Assembly: GCF_024497955.1 (NCBI RefSeq)
Contig: NZ_JANHKP010000003.1
Coordinates: 124,001-188,000, forward strand
DNA: 64,000 nt
DNA from: Streptomyces sp. C10-9-1
GTDB lineage: Bacteria > Actinomycetota > Actinomycetes > Streptomycetales > Streptomycetaceae
Direction: 5' to 3'
The position numbers and the translations under genes were made by a program. Positions within the stretch are counted from its first letter, which is position 1. Each line of letters begins with the position of its first letter. The notes beneath the pieces were generated by a model that had not been told where the DNA came from, searched no databases, and saw only the letters and a program-made list of their open reading frames with translations. This document shows positions 52,059 to 60,983 of this stretch, in pieces.

Positions 52059-53252
52059 TCAGAGCCCGCCGGTCTGCAGCAGGCGGTCGGGGGAGCCCTC
52101 GGTGACCGCGAGGCGGCCCTCGGCCGAGACCTCCAGCAGCAGGCGCTCCACGGCGGCCACGTCCGCCGCCGGGGCGGCCGCACGGGCCAGCAGCGCCACC
52201 CCGGCCACATGGGGAGCCGCCATCGAGGTCCCGTCGAGCGCGAGGCCGCCGCCGCCGAGGCGGGCCGAGACGATCTGCGTTCCGGGGGCGTACATCGCGA
52301 GGCAGGCGCCGTGGTTGGAGAAGCCCGTCTGGCGGTCCTGCGCGTCGGTGGCCCCCACGGTGAAGGCGCTCGGCGCCGAGGCGGGCGACACCCCGCAGGC
52401 GTCCCCGCCCTCGTTCCCGGCGGCGACGACGGGGACCACCCCGCCCGCGGCGACCCGGTCCAGGGCGTCGTTCACCGTCCGGGAGGCGGGCCCTCCGAGC
52501 GAGGCGTTCATGACCGCGGGCCCGGAGGCGTCGCGCGCGATCCAGTCCAGGCCGGCCATGATCCCCGACCAGGTGCCCCGGCCCCGGCAGTCGAGCACCC
52601 GCACACTGACCAGGTCCGCACCGCGGGCCACTCCGTAGCTCGCGCCCCCGACGGTGCCGGCGACATGGGTGCCGTGCCCGTCGCAGTCGGCCCCGTCGCG
52701 GCCGTCGCCGACCGCGTCGTAGCCCGGACGGGCCCGCCCGCCGAACTCCTCGTGCGCGTAGTCGATCCCGGTGTCGAGGATGTAGCCCGTGGTGCCCGCG
52801 CCCGAGCCGTGCACGGCGAACTCCCCGTCCAGCGGAAGGTCCCGCTGGTCGATGCGGTCCAGCCCTCAGGAGGGGGTGCCCGCGCGCGCACCCCCGGCCG
52901 GGACGGCGGCGACGGCGGAGACCTCGGCGTCCTGCTCGACGGCGGTGACCCCGGGCGCGCCGCGCACGGCGGCCAGTTCCCCGGGCGTGAGCCGGGCGGC
53001 GAAGCCCCTGGCCACGGAGGAGTAGGTGAACAGCGAGACCAGGTCCAGCTCCGCGAGGAGGGACTCGGCGTCGGCGGACTCGCCGAGCGTGACGATGTAC
53101 TGGCCGGCGAGGGGCGCGGCGGACCGGTACAGCGGGGCGGGGGCGCGGGCCGGGCCCGGTCCGTCGAGGGCGGTGGCGGGCGGGACGGGTGCGAGGAGGG
53201 CGGCGAGGGCCGCCGCGCAGGCGCTGAGCCTGGTTCGGGTACGCATGCGCAC
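52059..53252 (-). pseudogene. Subtilisin-like S8 serine protease gene interrupted by in-frame TGA
   Basis: One continuous reading frame (397 codons) encodes a secreted subtilase: signal peptide, inhibitor_I9 propeptide (QYIVTLGESADAESLLAELDLVS...GVTAVEQDAEV) and S8 domain with Asp in YILDTGIDYAH, His in DGHGTHVAGT and Ser in DGTSMAAPHVAG. A TGA at 52866-52868 splits it after residue 128. The next codons read GLDRIDQRDLPLDGEF; homologous enzymes have WGLDRID here, so the TGA replaces a Trp (TGG) codon. No frameshift is needed. It is therefore either a recent nonsense mutation, a sequencing error, or a readthrough site. All catalytic residues are intact. Confidence 0.85.
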
Positions 53253-53357
53253 GAGGGAAGCACGCAGCGTAGGCGATTCCTACGCACCGTGGCGACAGCT
53301 CCACGCGTCCCCACCGTTGCCGTACAGGCGCCCCGCCGCCGGAGTGCGGCGGTCCGG

Positions 53358-54731
53358 TCAGAAGCCGCCCCCGTCGAAGCCGCCGAACCCGCCGCCGCCT
53401 CCCCAGTCGCCGCCGCCCCAGCCGCCCGAACCGAAGTCCGAGGAGCCGAAGTCGCCGCCGAAGTCACCGGCGCCGTCGGCCCCGGCCTCCCCCGCGCCGA
53501 ACTCGCCGCCGCCGTAGTCCGCCGCGTAGGCGGGGGCGGCGAGCATGTGGCCGAGCATGGTGCCCATCAGCAGGCCGGGCAGGATCCCGCCGCCGAAGTA
53601 GCCGCCCGCCCACGGGCCGTAGGCGGGTCCGGCCTCCCAGTACGGGCGGCGGCCGGACTCGGTCTCCACGGTGCGCGCGTCCGGGTCTCGGCCGTCGGCG
53701 ATGCGCGCCCGGTCGGCGGCGCAGACCGGGACCTCGCGCTCGGTGCCCGCGGTCGGCGCCCAGGCGACATCGGCCACCGAGGGGCCGTGGCGGGGGTCGA
53801 AGAAGCAGGGTGCGCGCCGCTCGGGCAGCGGGCTGCCCTCCCTGCGCGCGGCGAGCACGGCCAGCGAGAAGCGGCCGTCCTGAAGCGCCTCGGTGACGGG
53901 GCGGACGTCCGCGGGGCGCTCGGCGGCGGACATCCGGTCCTTCGCCGTCTCGTAGGCGTCGAGGGCGTGGGCGTAGTCCGCCCGCATGGTGTCGTCCGCG
54001 CCCTTCTCGCCGGGGTGGAAGTCCAGCCGGTCCAGGGCCTCGCCGTAGGCGGTGATGTCCTCGTCGACGACCACCCGCAGCTTCTCCAGCGCGGCCCGGT
54101 CCTCGGCCACCTTGCGACGGCGCCGGGTGGTGCGGACGGTGAGAACCGCCGTGCCGGCCGCCGCCGCCAGGACGCCGAGGGCGATGAGCGCGCCCGCCCC
54201 GGAGCCGCCGGGCCCGACGGGCTGCGCGCCGGAGTCCCAGGTGGCGGGCGCGGTGCCGCGGGCCTCGGGCAGGGCCTGGCCGACGAAGTTGTCCAGCTGG
54301 GTGGCGGCGTCGACGGGGCCGCCCACCTTGACCGCGTCCGAGAGCCGGGCGACCTCCGCACCCGGCATGACGACCGAGTCGGCGGCCGCGTTGAAGCCCT
54401 CCCCCAGGCGCACCGCGTAGATCCCGGCGATGCCGGTGCGGGCCCGCAGCTCCTCGAGCAGCCCGTCGGGCGCGAACTCCTCGGTGGCGGGCAGGACGGC
54501 GACGAACAGGGGTTTGTCGGCGCTCTCGATCCGGTCGGCCAGCACGGCCGCCTCGCCGGGTGTGAGCTCCTCGGCCATGGACGGGTGGACGTACACCGGG
54601 CCCTGTTTCAGGGCGGCGGCGGCGTCCGACAGGTCCGGGTCGGCCGCCGAGGCGGTCGGGACCAGGACCAGCAGCAGCGTCAGCGTCAGCCCCGCGAGGG
54701 CCGACACCCAGGTGAACGGCCGTGTCCTCAT
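53358..54731 (-). CDS. TPM-domain-like membrane protein with Gly-rich tail
   Basis: The 457-residue protein has a signal peptide (MRTRPFTWVSALAGLTLTLLLVLVPTASA), then an exported region (about 30-180) with VYVHPSMAEELTPGEAAVLADRIESADKPLFVAVLPA resembling the TPM/repair domain fold, one transmembrane helix (ALIALGVLAAAAGTAVLTV, about 183-201) followed by RTTRRRRK, a cytoplasmic helical part, and a C-terminal glycine-rich segment (FGGDFGSSDFGSG...). The second hydrophobic piece LPGLLMGTMLGHMLAAPAYA may be a further membrane contact. No function can be assigned. The ATG is at 54731. Confidence 0.75.
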   Translation of the reverse strand: MRTRPFTWVSALAGLTLTLLLVLVPTASAADPDLSDAAAALKQGPVYVHPSMAEELTPGEAAVLADRIESADKPLFVAVLPATEEFAPDGLLEELRARTGIAGIYAVRLGEGFNAAADSVVMPGAEVARLSDAVKVGGPVDAATQLDNFVGQALPEARGTAPATWDSGAQPVGPGGSGAGALIALGVLAAAAGTAVLTVRTTRRRRKVAEDRAALEKLRVVVDEDITAYGEALDRLDFHPGEKGADDTMRADYAHALDAYETAKDRMSAAERPADVRPVTEALQDGRFSLAVLAARREGSPLPERRAPCFFDPRHGPSVADVAWAPTAGTEREVPVCAADRARIADGRDPDARTVETESGRRPYWEAGPAYGPWAGGYFGGGILPGLLMGTMLGHMLAAPAYAADYGGGEFGAGEAGADGAGDFGGDFGSSDFGSGGWGGGDWGGGGGFGGFDGGGF

Positions 54732-54795
54732 ACATCGACGCTACCCGAAGAGCACGGCGAACCGGGCATGTCCGGCGGAACGGAGTCCGGTGCGG

Positions 54796-54813
54796 AGGCC
54801 CCGCCCGGGGCCT
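54796..54813 (-). terminator. Short hairpin after cimA
   Basis: AGGCCCC/GGGGCCT (54796-54802 with 54807-54813) with a 4-nt loop lies about 70 bases past the cimA stop. It is weak, without a U-tract on the minus strand. Confidence 0.4.
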
Positions 54814-54883
54814 TTGCACGGGGGCGGGCGCGGCGGGAGCCCGGAGGCCGGGACCCCGCCGCCGGCGCGCCCGGCCGCGGGCG

Positions 54884-56497
54884 TCACTCGGTGGGCTCGA
54901 CCCCGGCCCGCAGCAGCCCGTAGGTGTAGGCGTCCTCCAGGGCCTGCCAGGAGGCCGCGATGATGTTGTCCGCGACGCCGACCGTCGACCAGTCGCCGGC
55001 GCCGTCCCCGGTGGAGATGAGCACCCGGGTCGTCGAGCCGGTGCCGTGGCGGCCCTCCAGGATGCGGACCTTGTAGTCGATCAGCTCCAGCTTGGCCAGC
55101 TGCGGGTAGATCTTCTCCAGGCCGACGCGGAGCGCCTGGTCCAGGGCGTTGACGGGGCCGTTGCCCTCGGCGGTCGCCAGGATGCGCTCGCCCTTGGCCC
55201 ACAGCTTGACGGTGGCCTCGTTGGCGTGGGTGCCGTCGGGGCGGTCCTCGACGATCACCCGCCAGGACTCGGTGCGGAAGTAGCGCCGGGCGCGGCCCTC
55301 CGCCTCCTCGCGCAGCAGGAGTTCGAAGGAGGCGTCGGCGGCCTCGTAGGTGTAGCCCGCGAGTTCGCGCTCCTTGACGCGCTCGACCACCCGGCCCACC
55401 AGGTCCCGGTCGCCGCCGAGGTCGATGCCGAGCTCCTTGCCCTTGAGCTCGATGGAGGCGCGGCCCGCCATGTCGGAGACCAGCATCCGCATGGTGTTGC
55501 CGACCTGCTCGGGGTCGATGTGCTGGTACAGGTCCGGATCGACCTTGATGGCGGAGGCGTGCAGTCCGGCCTTGTGGGCGAAGGCCGAGACGCCCACGTA
55601 GGGCTGGTGGGTGGAGGGGGTGAGGTTGACGACCTCGGCGATGGCGTGGGAGATCCGCGTCATCTCCGCGAGGGCGCCCTCGGGCAGCACCTTCCGGCCG
55701 TACTTCAGCTCCAGGGCGGCGACCACCGGGAACAGGTTGGCGTTGCCGACGCGCTCGCCGTAGCCGTTGGCGGTGCACTGGACGTGGGTGGCGCCGGCGT
55801 CCACGGCCGCCAGCGTGTTGGCCACCGCGCACCCCGTGTCGTCCTGCGCGTGGACGCCGATCCGGGCCCCGGTGTCGGCGATCACGGTGGCGACGACGGC
55901 CTGGACCTGCGCCGGCAGCATCCCGCCGTTGGTGTCGCACAGGACGACCACGTCGGCGCCCGCCCCGTACGCGGTGCGGACGACCTCCTTGGCGTAGGCC
56001 GGGTTGGCCTGGTAGCCGTCGAAGAAGTGCTCGCAGTCGACGAACACCCGCCGGCCCTGCTCCCGCAGGTGGGTCACGGTGTCGCGGACCATCTCCAGGT
56101 TCTCGTCCAGCGTGGTGCGCAGCGCCAGCTCGACATGGCGGTCATGGGCCTTGGCGACCAGGGTGACGACCGGGGCCCCCGAGTCGAGCAACGCCTTGAC
56201 CTGCGGGTCCTCGGCCGCCGAGCCCCCGGCGCGGCGGGTGGCGCCGAAGGCGACGAGCCGGGCGTGGCGGAAGTCGATCTCGCGCCGCGCGCGGGCGAAG
56301 AACTCGGTGTCGCGCGGGTTGGCACCCGGCCAGCCGCCCTCGATGAAGCCCACGCCGAAGTCGTCCAGATGGCGGGCGATGGTCAGCTTGTCGGCGACCG
56401 TCAGGTTGATGCCCTCGCGCTGCGCCCCGTCGCGCAGCGTGGTGTCGAAGACGTGGAAGGCGTCGTCGACCCGGGTGTCCTGGCCGTTGGTGGTCAT
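54884..56497 (-). CDS. cimA: (R)-citramalate synthase
   Basis: CimA condenses pyruvate and acetyl-CoA to citramalate, entry to the threonine-independent isoleucine pathway. The 537-residue protein has FDTTLRDGAQREGINLTVADKL, GFIEGGWPGANPRDTEFF, VDCEHFFDGYQANPAYAKEV, CDTNGGMLPAQVQ, GVHAQDDTGCAVANTLAAVDAGATHVQCTANGYGERVGNANL and a C-terminal regulatory (LeuA dimer) domain. It resembles CimA/LeuA2 more than isopropylmalate synthase, as GYGERVGNANL and EGGWPGANP suggest. The ATG at 56497 has AGGAG upstream. A candidate leader peptide and terminator precede it. Confidence 0.92.
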   Translation of the reverse strand: MTTNGQDTRVDDAFHVFDTTLRDGAQREGINLTVADKLTIARHLDDFGVGFIEGGWPGANPRDTEFFARARREIDFRHARLVAFGATRRAGGSAAEDPQVKALLDSGAPVVTLVAKAHDRHVELALRTTLDENLEMVRDTVTHLREQGRRVFVDCEHFFDGYQANPAYAKEVVRTAYGAGADVVVLCDTNGGMLPAQVQAVVATVIADTGARIGVHAQDDTGCAVANTLAAVDAGATHVQCTANGYGERVGNANLFPVVAALELKYGRKVLPEGALAEMTRISHAIAEVVNLTPSTHQPYVGVSAFAHKAGLHASAIKVDPDLYQHIDPEQVGNTMRMLVSDMAGRASIELKGKELGIDLGGDRDLVGRVVERVKERELAGYTYEAADASFELLLREEAEGRARRYFRTESWRVIVEDRPDGTHANEATVKLWAKGERILATAEGNGPVNALDQALRVGLEKIYPQLAKLELIDYKVRILEGRHGTGSTTRVLISTGDGAGDWSTVGVADNIIAASWQALEDAYTYGLLRAGVEPTE

Positions 56498-56594
56498 GCT
56501 GTCGGGACTCCTGTCGGATGAGTGGCTCCGGAATGTCTGGATCCACTTGCCCCCATCATCGCGCGCCGTTCGCCTCGGCCGGGGATGGGGCCGT

Positions 56595-56629
56595 AAAACG
56601 AAAAGACCCCTCGCGGGTGCGAGAGGTCT
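56595..56629 (-). terminator. Attenuator-type terminator in the cimA leader
   Basis: In minus-strand RNA an 11-bp stem (arms 56629-56619 and 56614-56604, one U-G) with loop ACCC is followed by UUUCGUUUU. On the plus strand the U-G becomes a C-A mismatch, so the element works only towards cimA. It lies 53 bases past the leader peptide stop and 107 bases before the cimA start. Confidence 0.75.
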
Positions 56630-56682
56630 GCGCGCGGGTCTGGGGCACGGTGTCCGCCGTCCGCGGGATTGCGTCCACGGGT

Positions 56683-56739
56683 TCAGCGGTCACTGCGGAC
56701 CGGCGCGCTGCTGCCGATAATCATGGCGAACGAGAGCAC
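56683..56739 (-). CDS. Candidate cimA leader peptide
   Basis: An 18-residue ORF from the GTG at 56739, MLSFAMIIGSSAPVRSDR, or 13 residues from the ATG at 56724 (MIIGSSAPVRSDR). A CAGACT box lies six bases before the GTG, so the peptide may be translated from a leaderless RNA. Two consecutive Ile codons (ATT ATC) and a Val codon suit control by isoleucine/valine supply. A terminator follows. The sequence GTCCGC within the ORF can pair with either of two GCGGAC copies downstream (near 56660-56670), a possible alternative structure. It has no protein domain. Confidence 0.6.
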   Translation of the reverse strand: MLSFAMIIGSSAPVRSDR

Positions 56740-56813
56740 GGACGCAGTCTGCCACAGCCGGACCGGAACACGGACGGCGGTCTCACCATGCGGGCACCGC
56801 AGGGGCGACCGCG

Positions 56814-57419
56814 TCACTGCCGGAGCAGCCCCTCCGAGACGAACTCCTCCACGTGCGCCAGCACCTGCTCCCGGCCCGTCCCCGGTATCCCGACCGCCAC
56901 ATGGACGCTGAAGCCGTCCAGCAGGGCGCGGAAGCGGGCGGCCCACCGGTCGGGGTCGACGGGGCGGAACTCCCCGCGCGAGACGCCCTCCGCGAGCAGG
57001 GCGACCAGGTCCCGGTGCCAGGCGCCCTCGATCGCGGCCTGGCGGGCGCGGGCGTCGGCCTCGGCGTTCTGCGAGCGGTTCCAGACCTCCAGCCACAGGG
57101 TCCAGTGCGGGTCGCGGGGCCCGTCCGGCACGTACAGGTCCACATAGGCGGCCAGGCGCTCCCGCGCCGTGGCCGGGCGCGAGAGCAGCGCCCCCCGCTC
57201 GGCCCCGAGGCGGCCCTCGCTCCACTCCAGCGTCTGGAGCAGCAGTTCGTCCTTGGTGCGGAAGTAGTAGAGCAGGTGGCCGCTGCTCATGCCGACCTCG
57301 CGCCCCAGCCCGGCCATGGTCAGGTTGTCCAGCCCGTGCTCGGCGATGGTGGCCATCGCCGCGGCGAGCAGGTCCTCGCGCGGGGGCGCGGCGTTGCGGC
57401 GCCTGGCGGCGGGGGTCAC
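56814..57419 (-). CDS. TetR-family transcriptional regulator
   Basis: The 201-residue protein has an N-terminal TetR DNA-binding domain (REDLLAAAMATIAEHGLDNLTMAGLGREVGMSSGHLLYYFRTKDELLLQTLEWSE) and a C-terminal helical ligand domain (DPHWTLWLEVWNRSQNAEADARARQAAIEGAW). The start is GTG at 57419. It is the last gene of the ureAB-ureC-agmatine deiminase set, 95 bases past the deiminase. A TTGAGC-type inverted repeat upstream of the permease is a candidate target. Confidence 0.9.
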   Translation of the reverse strand: MTPAARRRNAAPPREDLLAAAMATIAEHGLDNLTMAGLGREVGMSSGHLLYYFRTKDELLLQTLEWSEGRLGAERGALLSRPATARERLAAYVDLYVPDGPRDPHWTLWLEVWNRSQNAEADARARQAAIEGAWHRDLVALLAEGVSRGEFRPVDPDRWAARFRALLDGFSVHVAVGIPGTGREQVLAHVEEFVSEGLLRQ

Positions 57420-57514
57420 GGGGCCGCCGCCGGGGAGCGGGGCGCGGCAGGAGGTGCGTTGCGGTTCACCCGTACGTTCTACCCGATCACCGCCCCCGGG
57501 CGGGCCCCGAGGGG

Positions 57515-58534
57515 TCAGCCGACGCGCGGCTGCTGCTGGGTGATGCAGTGGACGCCTCCGCCTCCGGCGAAGATCGGCCGGGCGTCGACCAGGGTGACGG
57601 TGCGGTCGGGGTAGACGCGGCGGAGGATGCCCGCCGCGATCTCGTCCCGGGGGTCGTCGAAGGCGCAGAGCACCACACCGCCGTTGCAGACGTAGTGGTT
57701 GATGTAGGAGTAGTCGACCCACTTCCCGTCCTCGTCCCGCAGCACGGTCGGGGCGGGGACCTCGACGACCTCCAGGGGGCGGCCGCGGGCGTCGGTCTGG
57801 GCGCGCAGCAGCGCGGCGTTGGCCTTGCCGAGTTCGTGGTCGGGGTGGGCGGGGTCCGGCTGGGTGTGGCAGAGCACCGTCCCGGGCCCGGCGAAGGCGG
57901 CGACGATGTCGACGTGGCCCCGGGTGCCGTACACGCCGTAGTCCGCGGTGAGGCCGCGCGGCAGCCAGACGGCCTTGGTGGTGCCCAGGCGGGCGTGCAC
58001 CTCGCGCTCGACTTCGGCGCGGCTCCAACCGGGGTTGCGCTCGGGCCCGAGCTGAACCGTGTCGGTGAGCAGAACGGTGCCCTCCCCGTCCACGTGGAGG
58101 GCGCCGCCCTCGTTGACCAGCGGGGAGGCGTGGACCGGCACCCCCGCCAGCTCGGCCACGTGGGCGGCGATCCGGGAGTCGTGCTCCCAGCGCGCCCACC
58201 CGGCCGCCCCCCAGCCGTTGAACACCCAGTCCACGGCGGCCAGCCGGGTGCCGTCGCTGACGAAGGTGGGGCCGATGTCCCGCATCCAGGCGTCGTCCAG
58301 CTCGCGTTCGACGACGTCGATCGCGTCGCCGAGCAGCTGCCGCGCCGATTCGGCCTGGCCCGTCCCGGCGATCACGGTGACCGGCTCGAAGCGGCGCACG
58401 GCGTGGGCGACGGCCGCCCAGGCCGCGCGCGCCTCGGCCAGTTCGGCCGCGTCGGTGAAGGTCGGGTTGGGCCCCGGCCAGGCCATCCAGGTGCGCTCGT
58501 GCGGTGCCCACTCGGGCGGCATACGGAAGGTCAC
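57515..58534 (-). CDS. aguA: Agmatine deiminase
   Basis: The 339-residue enzyme of the peptidyl-arginine-deiminase fold hydrolyses agmatine to N-carbamoylputrescine and ammonia. Landmarks are MPPEWAPHERTWMAWPGPNPTF, DDAWMRDIGPTFV, VNEGGALHVDGEGTVLLTDTVQLGPERNPG, GTRGHVDIVAAF, and FAGGGGVHCITQQQP, in which the Cys is the nucleophile. It starts at the ATG at 58534, 9 bases after the ureC stop, so it is in the urease operon. No carbamoylputrescine amidohydrolase is in the window. Confidence 0.93.
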   Translation of the reverse strand: MTFRMPPEWAPHERTWMAWPGPNPTFTDAAELAEARAAWAAVAHAVRRFEPVTVIAGTGQAESARQLLGDAIDVVERELDDAWMRDIGPTFVSDGTRLAAVDWVFNGWGAAGWARWEHDSRIAAHVAELAGVPVHASPLVNEGGALHVDGEGTVLLTDTVQLGPERNPGWSRAEVEREVHARLGTTKAVWLPRGLTADYGVYGTRGHVDIVAAFAGPGTVLCHTQPDPAHPDHELGKANAALLRAQTDARGRPLEVVEVPAPTVLRDEDGKWVDYSYINHYVCNGGVVLCAFDDPRDEIAAGILRRVYPDRTVTLVDARPIFAGGGGVHCITQQQPRVG

Positions 58535-58543
58535 AGGGGGTTC

Positions 58544-60277
58544 CTAGAGGAAGTAGAGGCGGTTGAGGGAGACGGAGTCGGCGGGTTCTGAGCGCAGCGG
58601 ATCGCCGTCGAGCGTGACCCGCCCGGTCGGCCCGTCCACCTGGACGTCCCCGATGCGGGAGTTGAGCAGGAGGTCGCCGGGGCCGATGCCGCGGGTGCCG
58701 CGGACGGGGACCCTCCTGCGCCCGGTCGGCATGCGGTCGGAGCCGTTTCCGGCGGCGGCCTCGGCGACGAAGGCGACGGAGATGTCGGCCGGGGTCGCGC
58801 CGTGGGCGCCGAACTGCGGCCCGAGGACGAGCGGTTCGCAGGTGTCGGTCGCCGCGTTCGGGTCGCCGGTGACGCCGTAGGCCGGGAAGCCCGACTTCAG
58901 CACGAGCTGCGGCTTGGCGCCGAAGAACTCGGGCCGCCAGAGCACGATGTCGGCCATCTTGCCGACCTCGATGGACCCGACCTCGTGGGCGAGGCCGTGG
59001 GCGATCGCCGGGTTGACGGTGAGCTTGGCGATGTAGCGCAGCACCCGGGCGTTGTCGTCGTGGGCGCCGTCACCCGGCAGCGGCCCGCGTTCGGCCTTCA
59101 TCTTGCCCGCCATGGCGAAGGTGCGGCGCACGGTCTCCCCGGCGCGGCCCATGCCCTGGGCGTCGGAGGAGGTGATCCCGATGGCGCCGAGGTCGTGCAG
59201 CACGTCCTCGGCGCCCATCGTCCCGGCGCGGATGCGGTCGCGGGCCATGGCCGCGTCGCCCGGCAGGTCGGTCTTGAGGTCGTGGACGGAGACGATCATC
59301 CCGTAGTGCTCCGCGACCGCGTCCCGCCCGAAGGGCAGGGTGGGGTTGGTGGAGGAGCCGATCACGTTCGGCACGCCCGCCATCCTCAGCACGTTCGGGA
59401 CGTGGCCGCCGCCGCAGCCCTCGATGTGGAAGGCGTGGATGGTGCGCCCGTCGAGGACGCCGAGGGTGTCCTCCACCGAGAGGCACTCGTTGAGGCCGTC
59501 CGAGTGCAGGGCCACCTGCACGTCGTGCTCCTCGGCGACGCGCAGCGCGGTGTCCAGGGCACGGGCGTGCGCGCCCATGTCCTCGTGGACCTTGAAGCCG
59601 CAGGCGCCCCCCTCGGCGAGGGCCTCGACCAGGGGGGCGGGGTCGGAGGAGGAGCCGCGCGCGAGGAAGCCGATGTTGACCGGCCAGGCGTCGAAGGCCC
59701 GGAAGGCGTGCCGCAGCGCCCAGGGCGAGTTCACCCCGACGCCCCACACCGGCCCGAACTCCTGGCCGATCAGAGTGGTGACCCCGCTGGCCAGGGATGC
59801 CTCCATGACCCGGGGCGAGAGCAGGTGGACGTGGGTGTCGACGGCGCCGGCGGTGGCGATCAGGCCCTCTCCGGAGACGATGGAGGTACCGGTGCCGACC
59901 ACCACGTCGACCCCGTCGAGGGTGTCGGGGTTGCCCGCGCGGCCGATGGCGTGGATGCGGCCCTCGCGGATGCCGACGGAGACCTTGCGGATGCCGAGCA
60001 CGGCGTCGATGACCAGCACGTTGCTGATCACGACGTCGCAGGTGTCGCGGACGGAGGCGGCCTTCAGGTGCAGGCCGTCGCGGGCGGTCTTGCCGAAGCC
60101 GGCGAGGAACTCGTCGCCCGGGCGCTGGCTGTCCGACTCCACGCGGACCACCAGCCCGGAGTCGCCCAGCACCACCCGGTCCCCCGCGCGGGGGCCGTGC
60201 ACGGAGGCGTACTCGCGGGCGTCCATGCGGCGGGGGGCGGGCCGGTGGTGGTCGTGGTGGCGGGTGGGTCTGCTCAT
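58544..60277 (-). CDS. ureC: Urease alpha subunit (catalytic), divergent type
   Basis: The 577-residue protein keeps the urease metal centre: VDTHVHLL (two His), GFKVHED with the carbamylated Lys and a His, VALHSDGLNE, IHAFHIEGCGGGH and ITSSDAQGMGR (Asp). However, the flap motif, usually MVCHHLD, reads IVSVHDLK here: the flap Cys becomes Val and the second His becomes Asp, while the catalytic His is retained. Other changes include LASGVTTLIGQEFGPV for the canonical GGG region. It overlaps ureAB by ATGA. No ureD/E/F/G accessory genes are nearby, so maturation must come from another locus or the enzyme differs. Confidence 0.9.
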   Translation of the reverse strand: MSRPTRHHDHHRPAPRRMDAREYASVHGPRAGDRVVLGDSGLVVRVESDSQRPGDEFLAGFGKTARDGLHLKAASVRDTCDVVISNVLVIDAVLGIRKVSVGIREGRIHAIGRAGNPDTLDGVDVVVGTGTSIVSGEGLIATAGAVDTHVHLLSPRVMEASLASGVTTLIGQEFGPVWGVGVNSPWALRHAFRAFDAWPVNIGFLARGSSSDPAPLVEALAEGGACGFKVHEDMGAHARALDTALRVAEEHDVQVALHSDGLNECLSVEDTLGVLDGRTIHAFHIEGCGGGHVPNVLRMAGVPNVIGSSTNPTLPFGRDAVAEHYGMIVSVHDLKTDLPGDAAMARDRIRAGTMGAEDVLHDLGAIGITSSDAQGMGRAGETVRRTFAMAGKMKAERGPLPGDGAHDDNARVLRYIAKLTVNPAIAHGLAHEVGSIEVGKMADIVLWRPEFFGAKPQLVLKSGFPAYGVTGDPNAATDTCEPLVLGPQFGAHGATPADISVAFVAEAAAGNGSDRMPTGRRRVPVRGTRGIGPGDLLLNSRIGDVQVDGPTGRVTLDGDPLRSEPADSVSLNRLYFL

Positions 60278-60966
60278 GGGGTCGTTCCCTCCGTTCCCAG
60301 GTAGCCGCAGGCGGCGGCCCTGCGCAGTGCCTCCTCCTTGGCCCCGGGGGCGTCGAGGGGGCCGTCGACGAGGCCGGCGAAGCCGATCGCGATCCGGTCC
60401 CCGCCGAGGGGCACCAGACCCACCTCCGACTCCTCCCCGGGGCCGAAGCGCACCGAGGAGCCGGCGGGCACGGCGAGCCGCATGCCGTAGGCGGCGGAGC
60501 GGTCGAAGCGCAGCCTGGGATTGGCCTCGAAGAAGTGGAAGTGGGAGGTGACGCTGACCGGGACGTCCGCCGTGTTGCGCACGTCCAGCACCAGGTCCGG
60601 GGCGGGGTCGGGGGTGTCCGGGCCGGGGAGCACCGCGCCGGGGGCGTCGTCGCCCAGGCGGCCCCCGCCGATGGGGTCGGCGACGACCGCGAGGCGGGAT
60701 CCGTCCTCGAAGACGGCCTCGACGTGGACCTCGGTGACGACGTCCGCCACGCCGGGCAGCACGTCGTCCGGACCGAGCACCGAGCGGGCCGCCTCGACCG
60801 CCTCGGCGAGGCGGCGGCCGTCCCGGGCGGCCTCGCAGACGGTGTCGGCGACGAGCGCCGTGGCCTCGGGGACGTTCAGCCGCAGTCCGCGGGCCCGGCG
60901 GGCCCGGGCGAGCTCGGCGGCGCCGAAGAGCAGCAGCCGGTCGCGCTCGGTCGGGGTCAGCCTCAT
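60274..60966 (-). CDS. ureAB: Fused urease gamma and beta subunits
   Basis: The 230-residue protein joins UreA and UreB. Residues 1-100 are the gamma part (MRLTPTERDRLLLFGAAELARARRARGLRLNVPEATALVADTVCEAARDGRRLAEAVEAARSVL, with EVHVEAVFEDGSRLAVVADPI), and residues about 130-225 the beta part (LVLDVRNTADVPVSVTSHFHFFEANPRLRFDRSAAYGMRLAVPAGSSVRFGPGEESEVGLVPLGG). The ATG at 60966 follows GGGAGG. It is the first gene of the operon and overlaps ureC by 4 bases. Fused gamma-beta subunits are known in other bacteria. Confidence 0.94.
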   Translation of the reverse strand: MRLTPTERDRLLLFGAAELARARRARGLRLNVPEATALVADTVCEAARDGRRLAEAVEAARSVLGPDDVLPGVADVVTEVHVEAVFEDGSRLAVVADPIGGGRLGDDAPGAVLPGPDTPDPAPDLVLDVRNTADVPVSVTSHFHFFEANPRLRFDRSAAYGMRLAVPAGSSVRFGPGEESEVGLVPLGGDRIAIGFAGLVDGPLDAPGAKEEALRRAAACGYLGTEGTTP

Positions 60967-60983
60967 GCACCACACCTCCCATG

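Noticed and set aside
52059..53252. Two separate protease genes, or a frameshift, in the S8 locus
   Set aside because: Both parts are in the same frame (starts 438 bases apart) and are joined by a single TGA at the Trp of WGLDRID.
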